Assembly (NCBI RefSeq): GCF_003945595.2
Contig: NW_024104318.1
Coordinates: 558,001 to 622,000, forward strand
Source: Pipra filicauda
Taxonomy: Eukaryota; Chordata; Aves; Passeriformes; Pipridae
DNA length: 64,000 nt
Reading direction: 5' to 3'
Position numbers and translations under genes: made by a program. The notes under the pieces were generated by a model. It was not told the origin of the DNA and did no database searches. It saw only the letters and a list, made by a program, of their open reading frames with translations. Of the stretch, positions 26,999 through 41,000 are shown piece by piece (position 1 is the stretch's first letter; the number at the start of each line of letters is the position of its first letter).

Positions 26999-27065
26999 AA
27001 CAAGCTGCTCAGGGGATGCAGAAGGTGTGATGCTCTATGCTGATGACTTCACCTTATTCAGTGTA
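26999..27065 (+). other. Exon-like stretch after a strong polypyrimidine tract (uncertain)
   Basis: A nearly pure pyrimidine run (about 26938-26987) leads to ctgcag with the acceptor AG at 26997-26998. One frame is open from 26999 up to gtag/gttgtg, a weak possible donor near 27066, giving about 22 codons. The frame includes the residues VMLYADDFTLF, which superficially recall the catalytic YADD box of reverse transcriptases. I see no other reverse-transcriptase block on either side and the next stop is at 27075, so I do not call a retroelement. It may be a small exon of an unknown plus-strand gene, a pseudo-exon or chance. Confidence 0.15.
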
Positions 27066-27129
27066 GGTTGTGGTTAAAGAGGCTGGAAAGAAAAATAAGA
27101 GACATTTTTAGCTCATTTTTAAATTTGAG

Positions 27130-27150
27130 GCTTCATGATGTGCATGAAGC
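27130..27150. repeat. Small perfect hairpin
   Basis: Arms gcttcatg and catgaagc are perfect over 8 bases with a 5-base loop. It is too short for a microRNA precursor. Confidence 0.6.
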
Positions 27151-27333
27151 ACTATTATGTGCTACACACCAATTGGAAAAATGTAGAGTTGCTGCAATTT
27201 TAATCCCACAATATTGTGTGGGGAAGTTGTCCCAGAGAGAGACTCTAAGACAAGGGAAAACAGATAAAAATACTTACTTTGTTCTAACTTTGTTTCAAGT
27301 TTATTTTATTTCTTCTTGGCTTTCAAGAAAAAA

Positions 27334-27362
27334 AACATGGTGCACAGTTACTGCACCATGTT
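27334..27362. repeat. Perfect hairpin, 11-bp arms
   Basis: Arms aacatggtgca and tgcaccatgtt pair perfectly over 11 bases around a 7-base loop. This is the longest perfect hairpin I noticed in the window. It lies about 185 bases after the one at 27130-27150. Pairing stops sharply at both ends, so a microRNA precursor is not supported. Confidence 0.7.
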
Positions 27363-28504
27363 AGGTCCATGTAGAATATAGAAGTGAATTACAATTTACA
27401 GCTTGGCTTTGGCCAAGTAGTCGTGAACATGATGCTTTCCATTATTGATACTGCATGTTACACAGCAAGACATTCTAACATGAAAATTGAACTTGGGGTT
27501 CATAGCTGCTATAAGCAGAAGATTGCATCCTATTTAGAGTTATTAATTTATTTATTTTATAGGCACAATTACATAGTCATTGTACTATAAACAAAACTTG
27601 CAGAAGTTTTTCTAGATTTATGCCAAAAATTATGCTTTTGCAGATAATTGAAAAGGAAAATATTTCTTATTCAAGAACAATTAAATCTACATACATACTT
27701 CCATGTACGTGTGTGTACCATAAGATTTGTTCTACTAAACTAGTTGAAAGTACGTTACTTTCACAGAAAAAATTATTGTTTGGACTTAAATATTCCCTTA
27801 CGTTGTAGTAGTTGGTGTGCTAAGCTGCAGTTTGCTTGCAGGAGGCAATATATTGTCTTTTACAAAATTGCAGTTGCCTGTGGTGCTTAGGTGAATGTAT
27901 ACATGCCAATCTGAATTAGATTCAGATAATTAATTTATAATTTAAATGCTGTAATATTGCCAAATCTCACATTGATACTGTCTAATATTAGTCTATTTTT
28001 ACAAGTGGTAAATGTCTAATTGTCTTTAATTTATTAGGTACATTTTTAGTTGTATGGTTCTCAGATTATAAACTTACAATAGATAGTAACTGTCAGTGTC
28101 ATAGAGTTGGTTTTTCCCCACTCTTTCTGATGTTGCCAAGATCAAAATATTTCCTCTTTGATGTGTCTGTTTGTGGAGATGGTCCTTAAGCTGTTTAATT
28201 CTTATAAATGCAGAAGTGTAAGGATGTTTCATGATAATGAACAGTGAAGTAGCCAGTACAAGATGTTAGTTAGAACTGTGGCCTCAAATCTGCCATGACT
28301 TTTATCTCTGAAGCTTAAAATATTACATGATGAGGTAGAAAATGTAAATGTGAAGTAAGTATCTGTTCATATTTGTAATTCTTTGTATTTGTTATAAACT
28401 CTGCAGTTTTTTCCCAATAACCTTGGACTACTGTTTCCAGTGATCAAGCAACTGTATTTCTTCTGTACCATGTTTGTTTGTGTATACACATATACGTTCT
28501 ATAT

Positions 28505-28526
28505 TGTGTGTGTGTCTGTGGGTGTA
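28505..28526 (+). repeat. Imperfect GT microsatellite
   Basis: Interrupted (GT)n run, downstream of a mixed TATACACATATAC segment. Confidence 0.75.
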
Positions 28527-31500
28527 TCTGCTCTATGTATGAAGTGATATGAAAAATTCAGAGTCTCAACTTGGACAATAATCATACTGAGTTCGGATAC
28601 GCAGTTCAGCAAACCATTGCATATTGCTGCTGAAGATTGTAGCCATGGGAGAGCATTGGCAGTTAAGGAATGGAGACATTTAATGATGGGGACTGATTTG
28701 TCCCAGTTTCAAGAAAAACAAGCAGAATTTATGAGCAAACGTGTTTTCTCTTTGGAGGAACAGGTGTTATTTTTATATTGTTAAATGAGTGTAGCAGAAA
28801 TGGCTTTAAGTTTGTACTAAATTTAGCATTTTCTATGTGGATATGTACCAGCCCCTTGATATCTTTCAACATGGGTAAACACCAATTTTGCTCAAGTGAA
28901 GAGAGGAGAGAGGAGGAGGCGGCACATAGCCATAGAAGAGTTTATCCCAAATTTTCTGAGAAGACTAGGAAATTTGGCTACGCTACAAATAATGTATATT
29001 GGTATTGCAGGCAAGATCTGCAAGGTACAATTTCTGTATGTAGGTCACATCTACAACAGCAATGCTTTAGCGTTCTAGGGTGTTGACATGCTTTACTGGC
29101 AAAAGAGCAGTAAAGCAGATGCAGTTGTACTGCACAGCTGTGTTCTGTACTGACCACAGGCTGTGCTGCCCAAGCTCTTTTGCTGCTGGGCTTCAACAAT
29201 GGAACCTTCCCTGCCATGTCATCTTAGGGACTCTGCTTGCTCAAGTCACTATCAATGCTGATTTTAGTGTCCAGAGGTCGTGTAATATAGATCTTCCTAT
29301 ATATTGTCTCATCAATGTGTCCCAGAGGTCTCCTAACACTGAGCAAGTTGAGTTCTTTGGAGGGTTTCTTTCCTGTTTCTTCCTTGTTCAGCCAGTACAT
29401 TAACCCAATGTTTTCCACTACTCAGTGGCATGGGAGTGTTTGTCCTGGTTTTTGATAAAGACAGATGGTATTTCTAGTTGGCTAGGCTAATGTTTCTAAC
29501 TTTCTTTGGAAATGTAGAGAGTTAATCATGAAAAGGAAGGAAGAACAGAAGGTTCACTATAATTGTGCCAGTCAAGAGGGTAATACATTTTCTTCCTCCA
29601 GCATAATAGAGAATTAACTTGAAACTTTTGGACGATTAAATTTTTAAATAGAGACGGAACCATATGCTAATGGTATCAAATACTTTTTGCTTCCTTATTA
29701 TTGAATATTAGGTATGCTGAAATATTTCATCCTGCCGCTTTTAGAAAGTGAAACTTCTGATTCTGTTTTTTTATATAGTTGTTTCTGTGTATCACAACAA
29801 TACCACCTACAGAAATAGTTATATAGAAGAAAAGGTGAAGCTTTACCAGGTTTGGAGCATTATTAAGTCATACTGTGCCCTTGATAGCTGCATAGAGCTT
29901 GCCTTTGAGTGAGAATTGGCTCGCAGACCAAGACAGGGGATAAGTGGCTTAACACACAGGTTTTTAAGAAGTGCTGCAGTGTCAGCAGTACACGAGGGAT
30001 TTTGTGTGCAGCAAACACAGAATGAGTCTCCAGGCTATAGAGTCAGGCTGGGCAGGTAAGCTGATTGTCTGTGGCAAAACAGAGTTGAGCTGCTGCTGAA
30101 GCTGCAGGAGGTGGGTGCTCTGCAGCCAATGCATTTCCCTGCCTGCAGAATGACTAAAGATGAGAATGGATAGATCTCTGCTGGCACCATCTGTGATTCA
30201 CAGCCATTTCATGGCATGCTCGTTGCAATGTGGGAGTACACTCAAGCTGGCAATTTTCTATGTAAAAGGGGCTGCAATATGAGGGCTAATGCAGAACTCT
30301 GAGTCAGTTCAACTGCTTAACAACAAATAGCATATGTAATTACTTGTTGTATCAGAAAAGAGGGGCTTCTGCCTTATTCTCTGACTAAATTCTATTAGGT
30401 TATGCATTTTAAATGTTTTTAATTGTCTAGAACAGAATAAATTAATTGCAAAATTTTATTACTTTAGACTATTGGTAAGGGATTTTTATCTTAAAATATC
30501 CCTCTGGATCTAACCCAATTTCTTCCTGTATGCTTTCTCTTCCAATTTATGAACTTAGAATGCTTTTTGCATTCTGACAGACTTTAAGTGAGAAGATCTT
30601 AGAAATTCTGTAAAACACTGTACTCGTGGTGGCCAACCCGTGTCTGTGGTGTCATTTATCACCTTTAGTTTCCAGTGATTCCCAAAGTACCTGGCCAGCA
30701 GATAGATGATTCACTGTAAGTCCTCTCTCAGCCTTAAAAGGAAATTTCTTTTTTCAGAGGATTACCGATAATGTAGCTTCATGCCACAAAAATGAGCCAT
30801 CATAATTCAGCAAAAACACACATTTACTTTCTCAGTCTCATGCGGACATGAAATGAATCATACGATGCAATATAGATAGAGGATTCCCACTGCTATTTTG
30901 TCAGTGTTCATTTATTTTATTTACTTCTTGATTTTGAGGGATGCTCATTCCGCTCATTTATTCAGTGCTGACCTCTCTCAGTGTCCCCATTTGACTGTGG
31001 AATGATCTGGGAGATGTTTGGAACAATGAACCCTCTGCACTGCTGAGTCCTTGTCAGTCTCATTCAGAAGCCATCACCTGGTGACACCAAGTCCCTAATT
31101 GGCTCTTGCAGTTAGGCAGGGCGTGTGTGCCTTCTGAATTCTCAAAATCCTCTCTGGGTTCTTGATGCCCCAAGGTATTGACCAACATGACTGTGAAACA
31201 CTGTAGTGTGCTTTGTATACCTGCTTCACTTAAGACACTGCTCAACCTTAGACATGCTAAAAGTTAAAAATGTAAATCTGTTCTAATAAAGCAAAAGACT
31301 TAATTTGCAGAATTCCATGCAAGGTGTAGGAAGTTGAAATCGGGATTGCAGTAAAGTGCAGCCTCATGCTACGCTTCATCTCACGTTGTTTTTGTAATTA
31401 TCTGTTAGGATTCTTGGGAACTGGACGAATGACCTCACAGCAAAATGCTACTGTTGTGAACTAAATCTTAAAATCAGATCAGAAAGAAACTGGTTTTATT

Positions 31501-33101
31501 TCCTTTTTCTTTATAAATTATTTTAAAAGATGGTAAGGTGGTTGAAGTAATTTGTTTCTTTCATGTAGGTATAAATTATACTTTCTTGCTATTCAACACA
31601 GAGTTATTGCGTTGTCTTGAGTTATTCAGAGAGACTGCATTAATACCTGTAAGTTTATTACTTAGAGCATTTAATTTAAACTACTCCCAGGTAATTGATA
31701 TATGGCTTCACAGAATCACATCTGGACAATAACTGTCCTGTTCAAGTAGCCAATGAACAAATATTTTGCTTAAGCCACCAGTGATAAATCAACTAAGGAC
31801 TTGTGAACTCCTGAGGTATGAGTAATGTACAAGTGGTACAATATATGAAGGAGAATGGTTTATAACTTCTGTGAATAGTTCAGCACCTGATTACAGTATC
31901 AAAACCTACCAAATAATAGTTTTAGAACTATTATTTACAATTCCAGAGACTTCTACAGGATATATGGTTAGAATGAATATGAAAGGATTGAACTGATAAG
32001 CTGTGAAACATTTTGATCATTTTGTGTTGAGTATTTAAGAATAATTTCCTTTTTACTCAATATAAGATATGCTAGTACAAAAAAAAGTGATGAAGCTATA
32101 CAACCCACACTGAAGCTGATGATTTTGAATAAAGTATCTAGCAGAGATAATGGTCTTACCTTTACTGAAGGGCTGCTTCCCCTAGATAGTAATTCATACA
32201 GTTATTTCTGTCACAGCTAGCTGAATGGCAACATAATTTTCAGTGAAACTATTGTAATTCAAACAAGTCTGTGTGTATTGAAGAATTCAAGATGAAAAAT
32301 GCATATCTGTTTTTGACATAAGGTCAAATAAAAGTTGACAGGAACAGGAGGATAGAGGAATACTTCAGAAGATGTTAGATGTTATAGAAAATGTAATGAA
32401 CTGAGATGCTTTTAGTTTTTACACTTAATGTAAGCACTAACTGCAACGTTAAAGGGAGTACTTGGTGCATTTTCCTAAAAACTGTAATACATGATTTTTC
32501 CAATAATGTGTAGCTACATTTCTTTGAGTTGAAGGTTCTATTCAAAAAGTACTTTGAAAGTCTTTTTCAGTACCTTTAATTGCTTCCTAGTAAAAAAAAG
32601 AAGCATAAGACAGTTTAGTAACAAGCAGTTAGTGTCCCTGTTTGATGCATTCCAGTCAATCAAAATTCAGTGCCTCTGTTAAAGAATTATTTCAAGAAAA
32701 TTGACTGAATTTAATGAGGGTATTGCTTGTCTTTTTGCAGGTTTTTTCCATTACATTTCCCTTCCTGAACACAGCACCTGTGGAATTTGTCTTTTTTATT
32801 ACCTTGTTTGGGGAAAGTTGACTCCTGTCAAGTTAATTTTGGTCCCTCTCCTCTTAGATGTAGTCTGTGTATTCCACAGTCAGGTCAGGCTTTATTTCTA
32901 TCCATCTCTCTGAACTAGTTCAATTATCTCTTCTTGATTTATCCTTAAAATGGCAGTGTTTTCTTCCCACCTGCCCCAAATAGATTTGTGAATACTTAAT
33001 TGCCTTTTATCTAATATATAGCAGCCCTTTGAGAAGTATGCTACATAAAACTAAGCATGTTTTATAGCCTTTAGTAAAATGAAAAAAGTTTCAGCTTGGA
33101 G

Positions 33102-33152
33102 GGGTTTTTTTGTTTTGGTTTGGTTTTTTTTTTTTTCCCTTTGTTTTTTTTT
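33102..33152 (+). repeat. T/G-rich low-complexity tract
   Basis: Alternating G and T runs (gggg, t7, tggtttgg, T13, t10). Similar tracts, often on the opposite strand, recur at 21602-21659, 38880-38925 and 60585-60638. Confidence 0.8.
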
Positions 33153-36100
33153 GGATCATTTTCTTTATTGTTTTCTTCAGTGTAACTGCAGGAAGTGAAA
33201 TTCAGGGCCCTGAGCAGCTGAGCCTTCTGGCCAATATAAATAGCAGTATGTGCATGAAATAATTCAACCAGTTCATCTGTAGGAATATAAATGTGACCTG
33301 ACTTTTGAGAGGTTCACCTTCCTTGTAGCAATGAATGTTATGATGGCAAAGGAGAGGAGTTACACCTATAAGTATTTCTCTGATTACTCCTAAAGGCATT
33401 ACAGGGCAGGAAAGAGGAGAAAAGAGACCATTCTTACTGGGAGATCAGATTTTTAATTTAGTTTAATGGAGTTGGAGGAGTGGATGTAATTGGTCTGACC
33501 AAAACTACCTTAACATCATTGTGATAGTTACCCTTGCTATTTATTACACATGCAATTAGGAGGCCACTGACATTAAGCTTGCTCTTATTTTCTAAACCTT
33601 CTTGTACAGACCAGTTAAGTCTGATTTCTGTTGCTGCAGTGGTTGGTTACCTGTATTAGTCTGGTAAAATTACTTTTCCACATGGTTGAGTAACATAGAA
33701 GACTGTTAATGTTTTTCCCTCTTTCTCTTCCTTTATTTCTCTGATGATGGCAATGTAGGCACATTATGTGCATAGTGAATTTTAAGCACTGCCTGAATGT
33801 GAATTTTGGAAATGAAGCAGTTGGGGACAGGAGCACACGTTGCTGTTCCCTTGCAAGTGTTCTTGGAATAACTGTCAAGGACAAAGCACAGCTCCTTCTG
33901 GTGTCTGGCTTCTGTAGGGAAGATTTAATTTCGAGCAGCCAAGACGAATGCTGGTTTAGTGAACAGTTTGGATTTTTACTGATGGCATTATCATTTAGTA
34001 TGCATAAGTGGGATGTTTTAAGTGGGATCACTGTTAACTTTCCTTGCTGGCTCATGACCGGTTGTTGCTAAGAGATGTTCACACGTATTTGCTGTGTGAG
34101 GGAGTTCATCTCTGTTATGTAGATTTTGATAGCACGATCCAGAAAATACGAATATGCTAATGATTGAGCAGTACAGAGAGGGGAAAAAGCATGAAGCTAA
34201 AAGCTCTGGATTTTTTTTCTTTTTAATAGATTCTATATTAATTTTGTGTTATTACAGCTATTTTTCTCAAATATTTCTCTCGTCTTTTGAAGCAGAGCTT
34301 TCCAAAGAGTGGGTGAGGTGCTGCCACCAGAAGTCATTACTGCATGAGAAGGTGGCATCCAAAATGGCTGATGGTGTTGAACCTTCAGCACTGAACTGAG
34401 CCCTTGTAACAAATAATAGTTCCGGGAATAGTTAGTATCTCTGTGTTTTAGTGGAATTTGTGGAATAGTTGCAGTAAGAGTAGGGTTTCTCTTATCTGGG
34501 GCACAATGTTTATCAATGGTAAAATGCATCTGAACCCCCACTACTTCAGTGAGTGTTGCCTATTGATTTCCATGTCACTCTGCTTCTTATCAGTGGGTGG
34601 CATCAGATCATGACAAATGAAGAATTACTGGAAAAGAAAAGCACAGTTTAGAAACTGTGACATTTTAATGGTGTTTGAAATGGGAAGTGAACAAAATAAG
34701 ATGGTTATGTCTTTCTTTCCATATTTTTCACCTGAAAAAATAAAAAATGCAAAACTCTGATGTTGATGTTGTTTTTAAAGGGTAGAATTCATTTACTTTT
34801 CGGACTGTAGACCTATCCAGTGAATGTCATGCTGCTGACATGAATTTCAACAGGGATTTCTGTAGCCCTATAAACAAATATTTTTCCATGTTCCTCAGTT
34901 CAAAGATGAGCTGAAATGGTTTATTTGAATTGGAACTACTCTTTCTGAAGAAAATGTTTGTTATGGCAATAATAATAATTCTTCATAGTAATAATTTTAT
35001 CATAATGAATTATAATTTCACTTCTGATTGTTTAGGTAGGTAAATATTAGTGTCCAGAGAAGTAAAAGCAAAGTCTCCTAGTGCTGACCTGGTCTAATTC
35101 ATCCATACCCTTTTTTCAAGCATTTTTTTCTGAGTCATCAAAATACCTTTTCACTTCTCCTTTTCACTTCAAAAATGCTTTCATGCTGGTTTTATAAATA
35201 TAAATGCATTCAATTCCAGGAGTCTAGCAAAGTACTGTATTTTGTCTTTTAGTTTCAGGTAGAAAAAAAAAATTTTTTCATTGAAGAAGCAGATTTCAGT
35301 TTCAAGCTTGTATGAATTCATCACAAACTGTACAGATACTGTTCTAATTAGGAAAAATTACCTTGGCTATGTGTCCTTAATTATTCTCAGAATGTCAGAT
35401 AGATAATGAACAATTCAATACAGACATAAAAATAACTTTACATTTCACTGGTTTGACTTTGAAATAATCCTCAAGTACTTTGACTCTAGGGATGTTATAA
35501 GTAAAAAAGGTCATTGACTGAGGAGCTAGTCAATGAACAACACGCAGTAACTGCAGAAGTAACAGGCAAAAGAAGATGATTTATTTAGTTAGGAAAATGT
35601 TCCAGCATAATTTAAAAGTTGGGCTGTGTTTTTAAAAAGCAAATTAAACTTTCTCCTTCTGGACTAACTGTGCTAAAATTCCCCAAAGATTTAATCAAAT
35701 TGTCTTATCTTCTTGTGAAGTTCTGTTAGAGCAGAATAGATTTTGGCTGGTAAGTAGACCCATAAGTCCTCCATTCCTTTGATGCTACTTACTGATGGGA
35801 ATTGTCCAGTACCATTTTGATTTTGTTTAGATTGACTGTAATGACCATACAGAAAGACACCTGAAGTGATATTCTGTTTCCATTGGACTGGAGACTTGAA
35901 CATCTGTTTAAGTTTTATTCTGAAAGGGGACTGCCTCCTGCAGCTGAGCTGTGTGTTGGGCAATATACAATTGCTGTGGTCTTATAGCTACCTTGGTGTA
36001 GGTCATTTGGATTTTATGTGGTCACTGAACAATAAGTAAACAACTAATCGTGAGCAGAGTTGGAACAGAGGAAGTGTGGATTGCAGTCCTTTGGAAATAA

Positions 36101-38000
36101 CCATGACATATTCTCATTACAGTTGTAAGGTAATAGTGCACTGAGAACAAGGGAGAGTTTCATCCACTTCAGTCCCTCATGTTGATTCTAATCTTGTGGA
36201 GGGTCCTCAGAATGTCTGATCTAGTTCTGGCTTAATGGGAATTTCAGGCCTGGTGTTTCAAGCTTTTGTTTTGTCCCCTGTACTAGGTAATTTCTGTTTG
36301 TAAGTGCCTATACAAGCAAATGTCCATTAGTTATTCAGTTACAAGCACCAGAAATACTGGTTGCATCAAACTCCTTACCTGAGACATCATGTGGTTTATT
36401 TGATAAGTCTGTGTACAGTACAGAGAACTGGGATGCTTCCACTCCAGAACCTTGTCAGTAATGCAAGATAGGTGATGAGTAGTAAACAAATATTTGAGAG
36501 CAGTTAAACATCCAGTTTCAAAAGCTGTCAAAGGCCCTTCAATCTAGATTCCTAGTAGAAACTCCCCAGTATTCATCTTGGTGTGTATAGTAGGTTTTAA
36601 ATGATTGCTGGCATGTTAGACTGGATCAGAGAGTAACATTCGTGTCTCGTAATGAAGCCCTGCTTGGGTCTACCAATACAACAGAATGTCCTTATGAAAT
36701 AATTAAAAATTGTACTTAAAAAAAAAGTAAGGGTGGTTGTTTCTTTTTCCAAGGACTAAAGAAAGATCTATTCTGTAAAACTTTAACAGTATTTGTTCAA
36801 TATTTTAATCTCCAGTGTTCCTGAGAGGGAAGAAATAAAATATAGGCTATCAGTGCAGTTCTAACATGCAGAGTGTGCAATACTATCTCCTCTCCAGTAA
36901 ATTCCTGAGGCTAGAGTCTTTTTGTTGCTTAGAACTACAAGATGCATTTATTCCTAATATTATATCACCTCTTACAGCTGTTGTCTGGTATTTTTTGCCA
37001 AGATTAATCCTATATATCTAGATATAAGTACAACTGAGAATGTTAGTGATGACAGTTTAACGCAAATATAATAATTTGAGAAAAGGCCTTTCAAAGGGCA
37101 GCTCTGTCTCTGCTTAATGCCATCTGTGGAAACTCAGTAACATGGTAAAAGATCAGTTTATGTCAATGTGGAAAGGTCTTACCCTTGAAGGTTTGTGGGG
37201 CAGGCGTGCTCTTGTTTGTGCTTTGAGGTGCCTTGCTGTACATGCTTGTGCTTGCAGCCACTCTGTTACTGTATTTGGTTGCCTGTTCTACTTCCCCTCC
37301 CCTCTCCTTTTTCAGCTACACTGTTAGGAACAGCTGTCCAAAGCTAGTCCAGGGCTGTAAGCATTCATCATCAAGAGTAAATAATGCACTTGATAGCATC
37401 AACTCCACCAGTATGTGTATCTTTCTGAAAGCTAGTCTTGAATTTTCATATTTTTGCTCCCAAATATTACAAATGTCCTCCTTGAAAACTTTTATCAGAC
37501 ATTCCTTCTGATTCACTATTTCACCAAGGCTTCTTGTTTTCCTTCAAAATATTCTTTTTCTTGTGTGTGGTTTTTTTTTTTCTGTCTACCTCCTCCTTTA
37601 AACAGATCGAAGGCATTGAAAGCAGCTTATGGCATTATATGTTTTTAAAGCTGCTTTAATGCCTTAGATAATTTTGCATTTCTCTTACTTCCCTTGTCCC
37701 ATAAAATGAAATGCTCCCCTGACCCCAAAACCAAGAGCACATTTCAGAAGTGGAAAAACAAGGATGTATGAAAATGGATAGATGTACTAAGACACAACTC
37801 TTTCAGGGCTTTTTCAGTGTACTATCCTTTTCCTGAAGTGCATTCACTGTGGTCCTATATGTAATTGGTCTGTATTTTGTTGCTAATTTCAGATCTCAAA
37901 AATATGCTGATTTCCCTTGTATTAGCAAATAAGTTTAAGGCATCATAAGGCAGTCTTCTGTTGCACAAAGTTGGTTTTAAAAATAAAACAATTATTGTAA

Positions 38001-41000
38001 TGGTAGTTCTGTGAAGGAAATCACCAAGTACGTACATAGGAAAAATATTTTGTACTTGCTTGATATGTTATTAAATGTAATCTCTATCTTTTTTCTAAGC
38101 TAAAAATGGGAACTTAAATTGAGGAAAATTTCAGTTTCAGGGCTTGGGGAATAATCCTAGACTGTTGAATTTTTGCCAGCAGTGAAAAACTTCTGTGTCA
38201 ATTCACTTACCTAGTTGAGAAAAAAATTAAGTGGAAAGGTCAGAAATAAAGAAGGAAGGGCCCAAGGTGCTATTGAAATGACAGAAAAAGCTGGAGTCAG
38301 CTGAGATTTTGGGCTGGTGGGAGGAAGCTCTGCTAGGGAAGAATATTTAAAACTTCAGACTGTCCTATGCTTTGCTGTATGAACAGTTATTACTGTGAGA
38401 CTGAATCTCAACAGAGTGAGAAGTGACTCTGCTGCCAGGGTATCCAGAACATCTAAGAGTCCTCCATAGTTTTTCATGGCAGATAAGGAATAGTGAGAAC
38501 ATTTATTGTGTTCTGAGATCTGGAGATAATATTTAGGTCCTGCTGAACTAAAGATACAAATTCTGCTAGGTCAAAATTGTGGCAGGAATTAATTTGTGAA
38601 GGAAGAAAGAAAAGGTATGTGAGAGTGCAAAGTAGAAATGGCTTTATTTCATTTGCCATATCCTTGAGGCTATCCCAAAATAAAAAACTCATTGTGCATT
38701 ATGACTCTTATGCAGTTTTACATCATGTGAACACCTTTACAAAATAAGATGTTTCCCTGTTGTCATCTGAGGACGCATTACCTAGCCATTTCTGTCTTCA
38801 TAACATCATATAAATGGGGAATTTATGCTTGCTCACCTATAATTTATTCTTCTCTGGTACAACCAAGTTAATCTGTTTTCAAAAACAAACGAAAACCAAA
38901 CCAAACTCCCCAAGCAAACAAACTCTGTAAAATTAGCAAGTAAGCAAATCATGTCTCAACTGCTGTGATGTAGAAGTTTACTAAAGGACATCGTGTCAGA
39001 CTGGAGTGAAATTCAAAAATTCTTTATATGTAGTCCTATGTTCATTTGTCTCTTCCATCTCAAATGAGAAAATGATATAGAAAAACATTATTTATGTTTT
39101 ATTCTCCATGAATAAAAGGCTTTCCAGACCACCTTATAAATATTCAGTATTTTTCTTCAACAAAGTCTGAACTGACCTGAAGAGTCATTAGGATTTAAAT
39201 CATGTTCTTTCACCTGTGTCTGACAGTCTAATTAGAGGTTCCAAAACTAAAGTGAATTGTACATAGAATTTATAACTTAATCATCACTAGAAAGCAATAG
39301 AAGGAGTATTTAAGTGCTGAAAAAGTAAGGTAGCTTGGTTGAGGCAAAAATATAATTCTAATTTTGTCCCAAATGCTAGTCAACATTTTTAAGCCTTCAA
39401 TCTGACTGTCTTGCTATATCTTAAGATTCATGTGGTGTTTGATGAAATATGTACAGACTGCCACCTTCAAGTTTTGCATATTAGTCCAGACAAAAATACT
39501 TTTCTAGCATTCTATACACAGCTGCAAAAACTGGGTGTTCTTAATCTCTGACTGAGAAGACTTTAGTTCCACTTTTACATTTGCCAAGTTTTAGAACCCA
39601 TAGGTTAAATAAAAGTGTCTTTGTTACTGAATAACAGGAAGTCCTTGCTGTAATTTTGTGATATTAAGAACTCCTCTGAGTTAAGATACTCCTGTTTTTA
39701 CTGTTTTCTGGCAGTTGAGAGTGTTGTAAAAGTGCAGCAGCCATACTCCTGTTGCAATGTGTGCTGATTTGCTGCAGTATAGCAAGTCATGTGGATTTTT
39801 ACTATGAATAAATGAATAAAAGACAAGGGGTAAAAGATCATTGTTTCAAAAAATGATTAAGGAAGTCTACTTTGCAAAATTCACTAGAATCAAGCCAATA
39901 AGTGAATGGTGAAAGTAGTCGCTAAACTCTCAATAAGTGGCTTAAATGTCTAATAAGTGCTAGTCTGTTTAGCAGACCAATAGCAAGTCTGACTTGAAGG
40001 CTCAGTAAACTCCTCCTCTCCTCCACTTTGCATTATCCTTGATATGGGCAGTGGTAAGGTTTCTGATCCTTTGGGTTTCCAGTTAGATATATGCACCCAG
40101 ATTCTGAAGTCCATGTTATGACAGTCACATAAATCAAAGTGATCCACAGGAAAGTGACATTGAATTAGTTTTGCCTGATCAAAATTGAAAGCAGGAACAA
40201 TTTCTAAGGAAGTATTCACACACCGATGTTTATGTTGATAGTAAGTCTCTTATCTCTTTAGTATATCTGGATCCAAGAAAAATTTGGAACTTTTGTCCAC
40301 CTTTTCTGTCTCCTCTGCTGTGACTGTCTTGCTCTATTAATAGGCAAAGCAACTGTTGTAATATCTAACTTGTGTATTTCATTGGTACAATAACAAATAC
40401 CAGGCAACTACGTACTGGATATTAAGAAACTTGGCCTTTTATTTCTAATTGGGACAAAACCAGAACTGCTGCCATAAATTACTAGATTCCTTGGCTGATG
40501 GTTTACTTTGTCTTCTGTGGTCATTTTTGACCCGAGAGTGTCTGCAGCAACATTTTCCAGTTCTGTGTGTTTTGGCACTTCCAAGGAGTACAGATGGATT
40601 TCTCTGGCACCTGTTGTTGTACATTCTGCCTCAGTAACATCCAAAAGGACTGATGTAACCTACTTGAAAAAAAGTAATGATGGGCTGTGTTTTTCATCAC
40701 ATCTTAGCTCTCCTTTCATTGTGACCCAAATGTAACTCAGGCTGTGGTACCAGTGTAGCGATGCCAATGCAGGGAAGAGGCTTTTCAGAGGAGGAGGAAC
40801 TTCCGCACGGTTGTGCAAACATACTCCTTAGTGTGTAATGGAAGATTTCAAACTTCATTCCAGGCCCAGATGTTGACTCAGAGAAAGGGATCTTCTGTCT
40901 CAACCATACAAGACGGGTTATTACTTCTCTTTTGAGCATTTCGGTAAAGAATCCACTATTTAATCTGAAGTGGTCTGAAGTTGTTTTTATTTTTCCTGGG

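Larger units (their letters stand above)
27363..38000. other. Noncoding stretch, no gene seen
   Basis: No supportable gene. Landmarks are a GT-rich microsatellite at 28505-28526, a T/G-rich low-complexity tract at 33102-33152 and a 14-bp palindrome (tatatctagatata) at 37013-37026. The longest frame, 146 residues on the minus strand at 33615-34055, has no recognisable domain and overlaps a 101-residue plus frame, as chance frames do. Confidence 0.7.

Noticed and set aside
27001..27060. YADD box as a reverse transcriptase
   Set aside because: Only the four-residue box and a few neighbours fit; none of the other catalytic blocks is seen on either side and the frame closes soon after.
27334..27362. 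MicroRNA precursor
   Set aside because: The paired region is only 11 bp and does not continue beyond either end; a precursor needs roughly twice that.
29451..29600. Second LTR start (tgtcctggttttt)
   Set aside because: The match to the 19070 element ends after about a dozen bases; no TATA box, polyadenylation region or LTR 3' end follows.
31711..31790. Possible reverse-strand CR1 end (cacagaatcacatctgg)
   Set aside because: Only the first few bases agree; spacing and the following blocks do not fit.
33615..34055. 146-residue minus-strand frame
   Set aside because: No recognisable motif, biased towards Ser/Leu/Thr, with a 101-residue opposing frame; within the range expected by chance in 64 kb.
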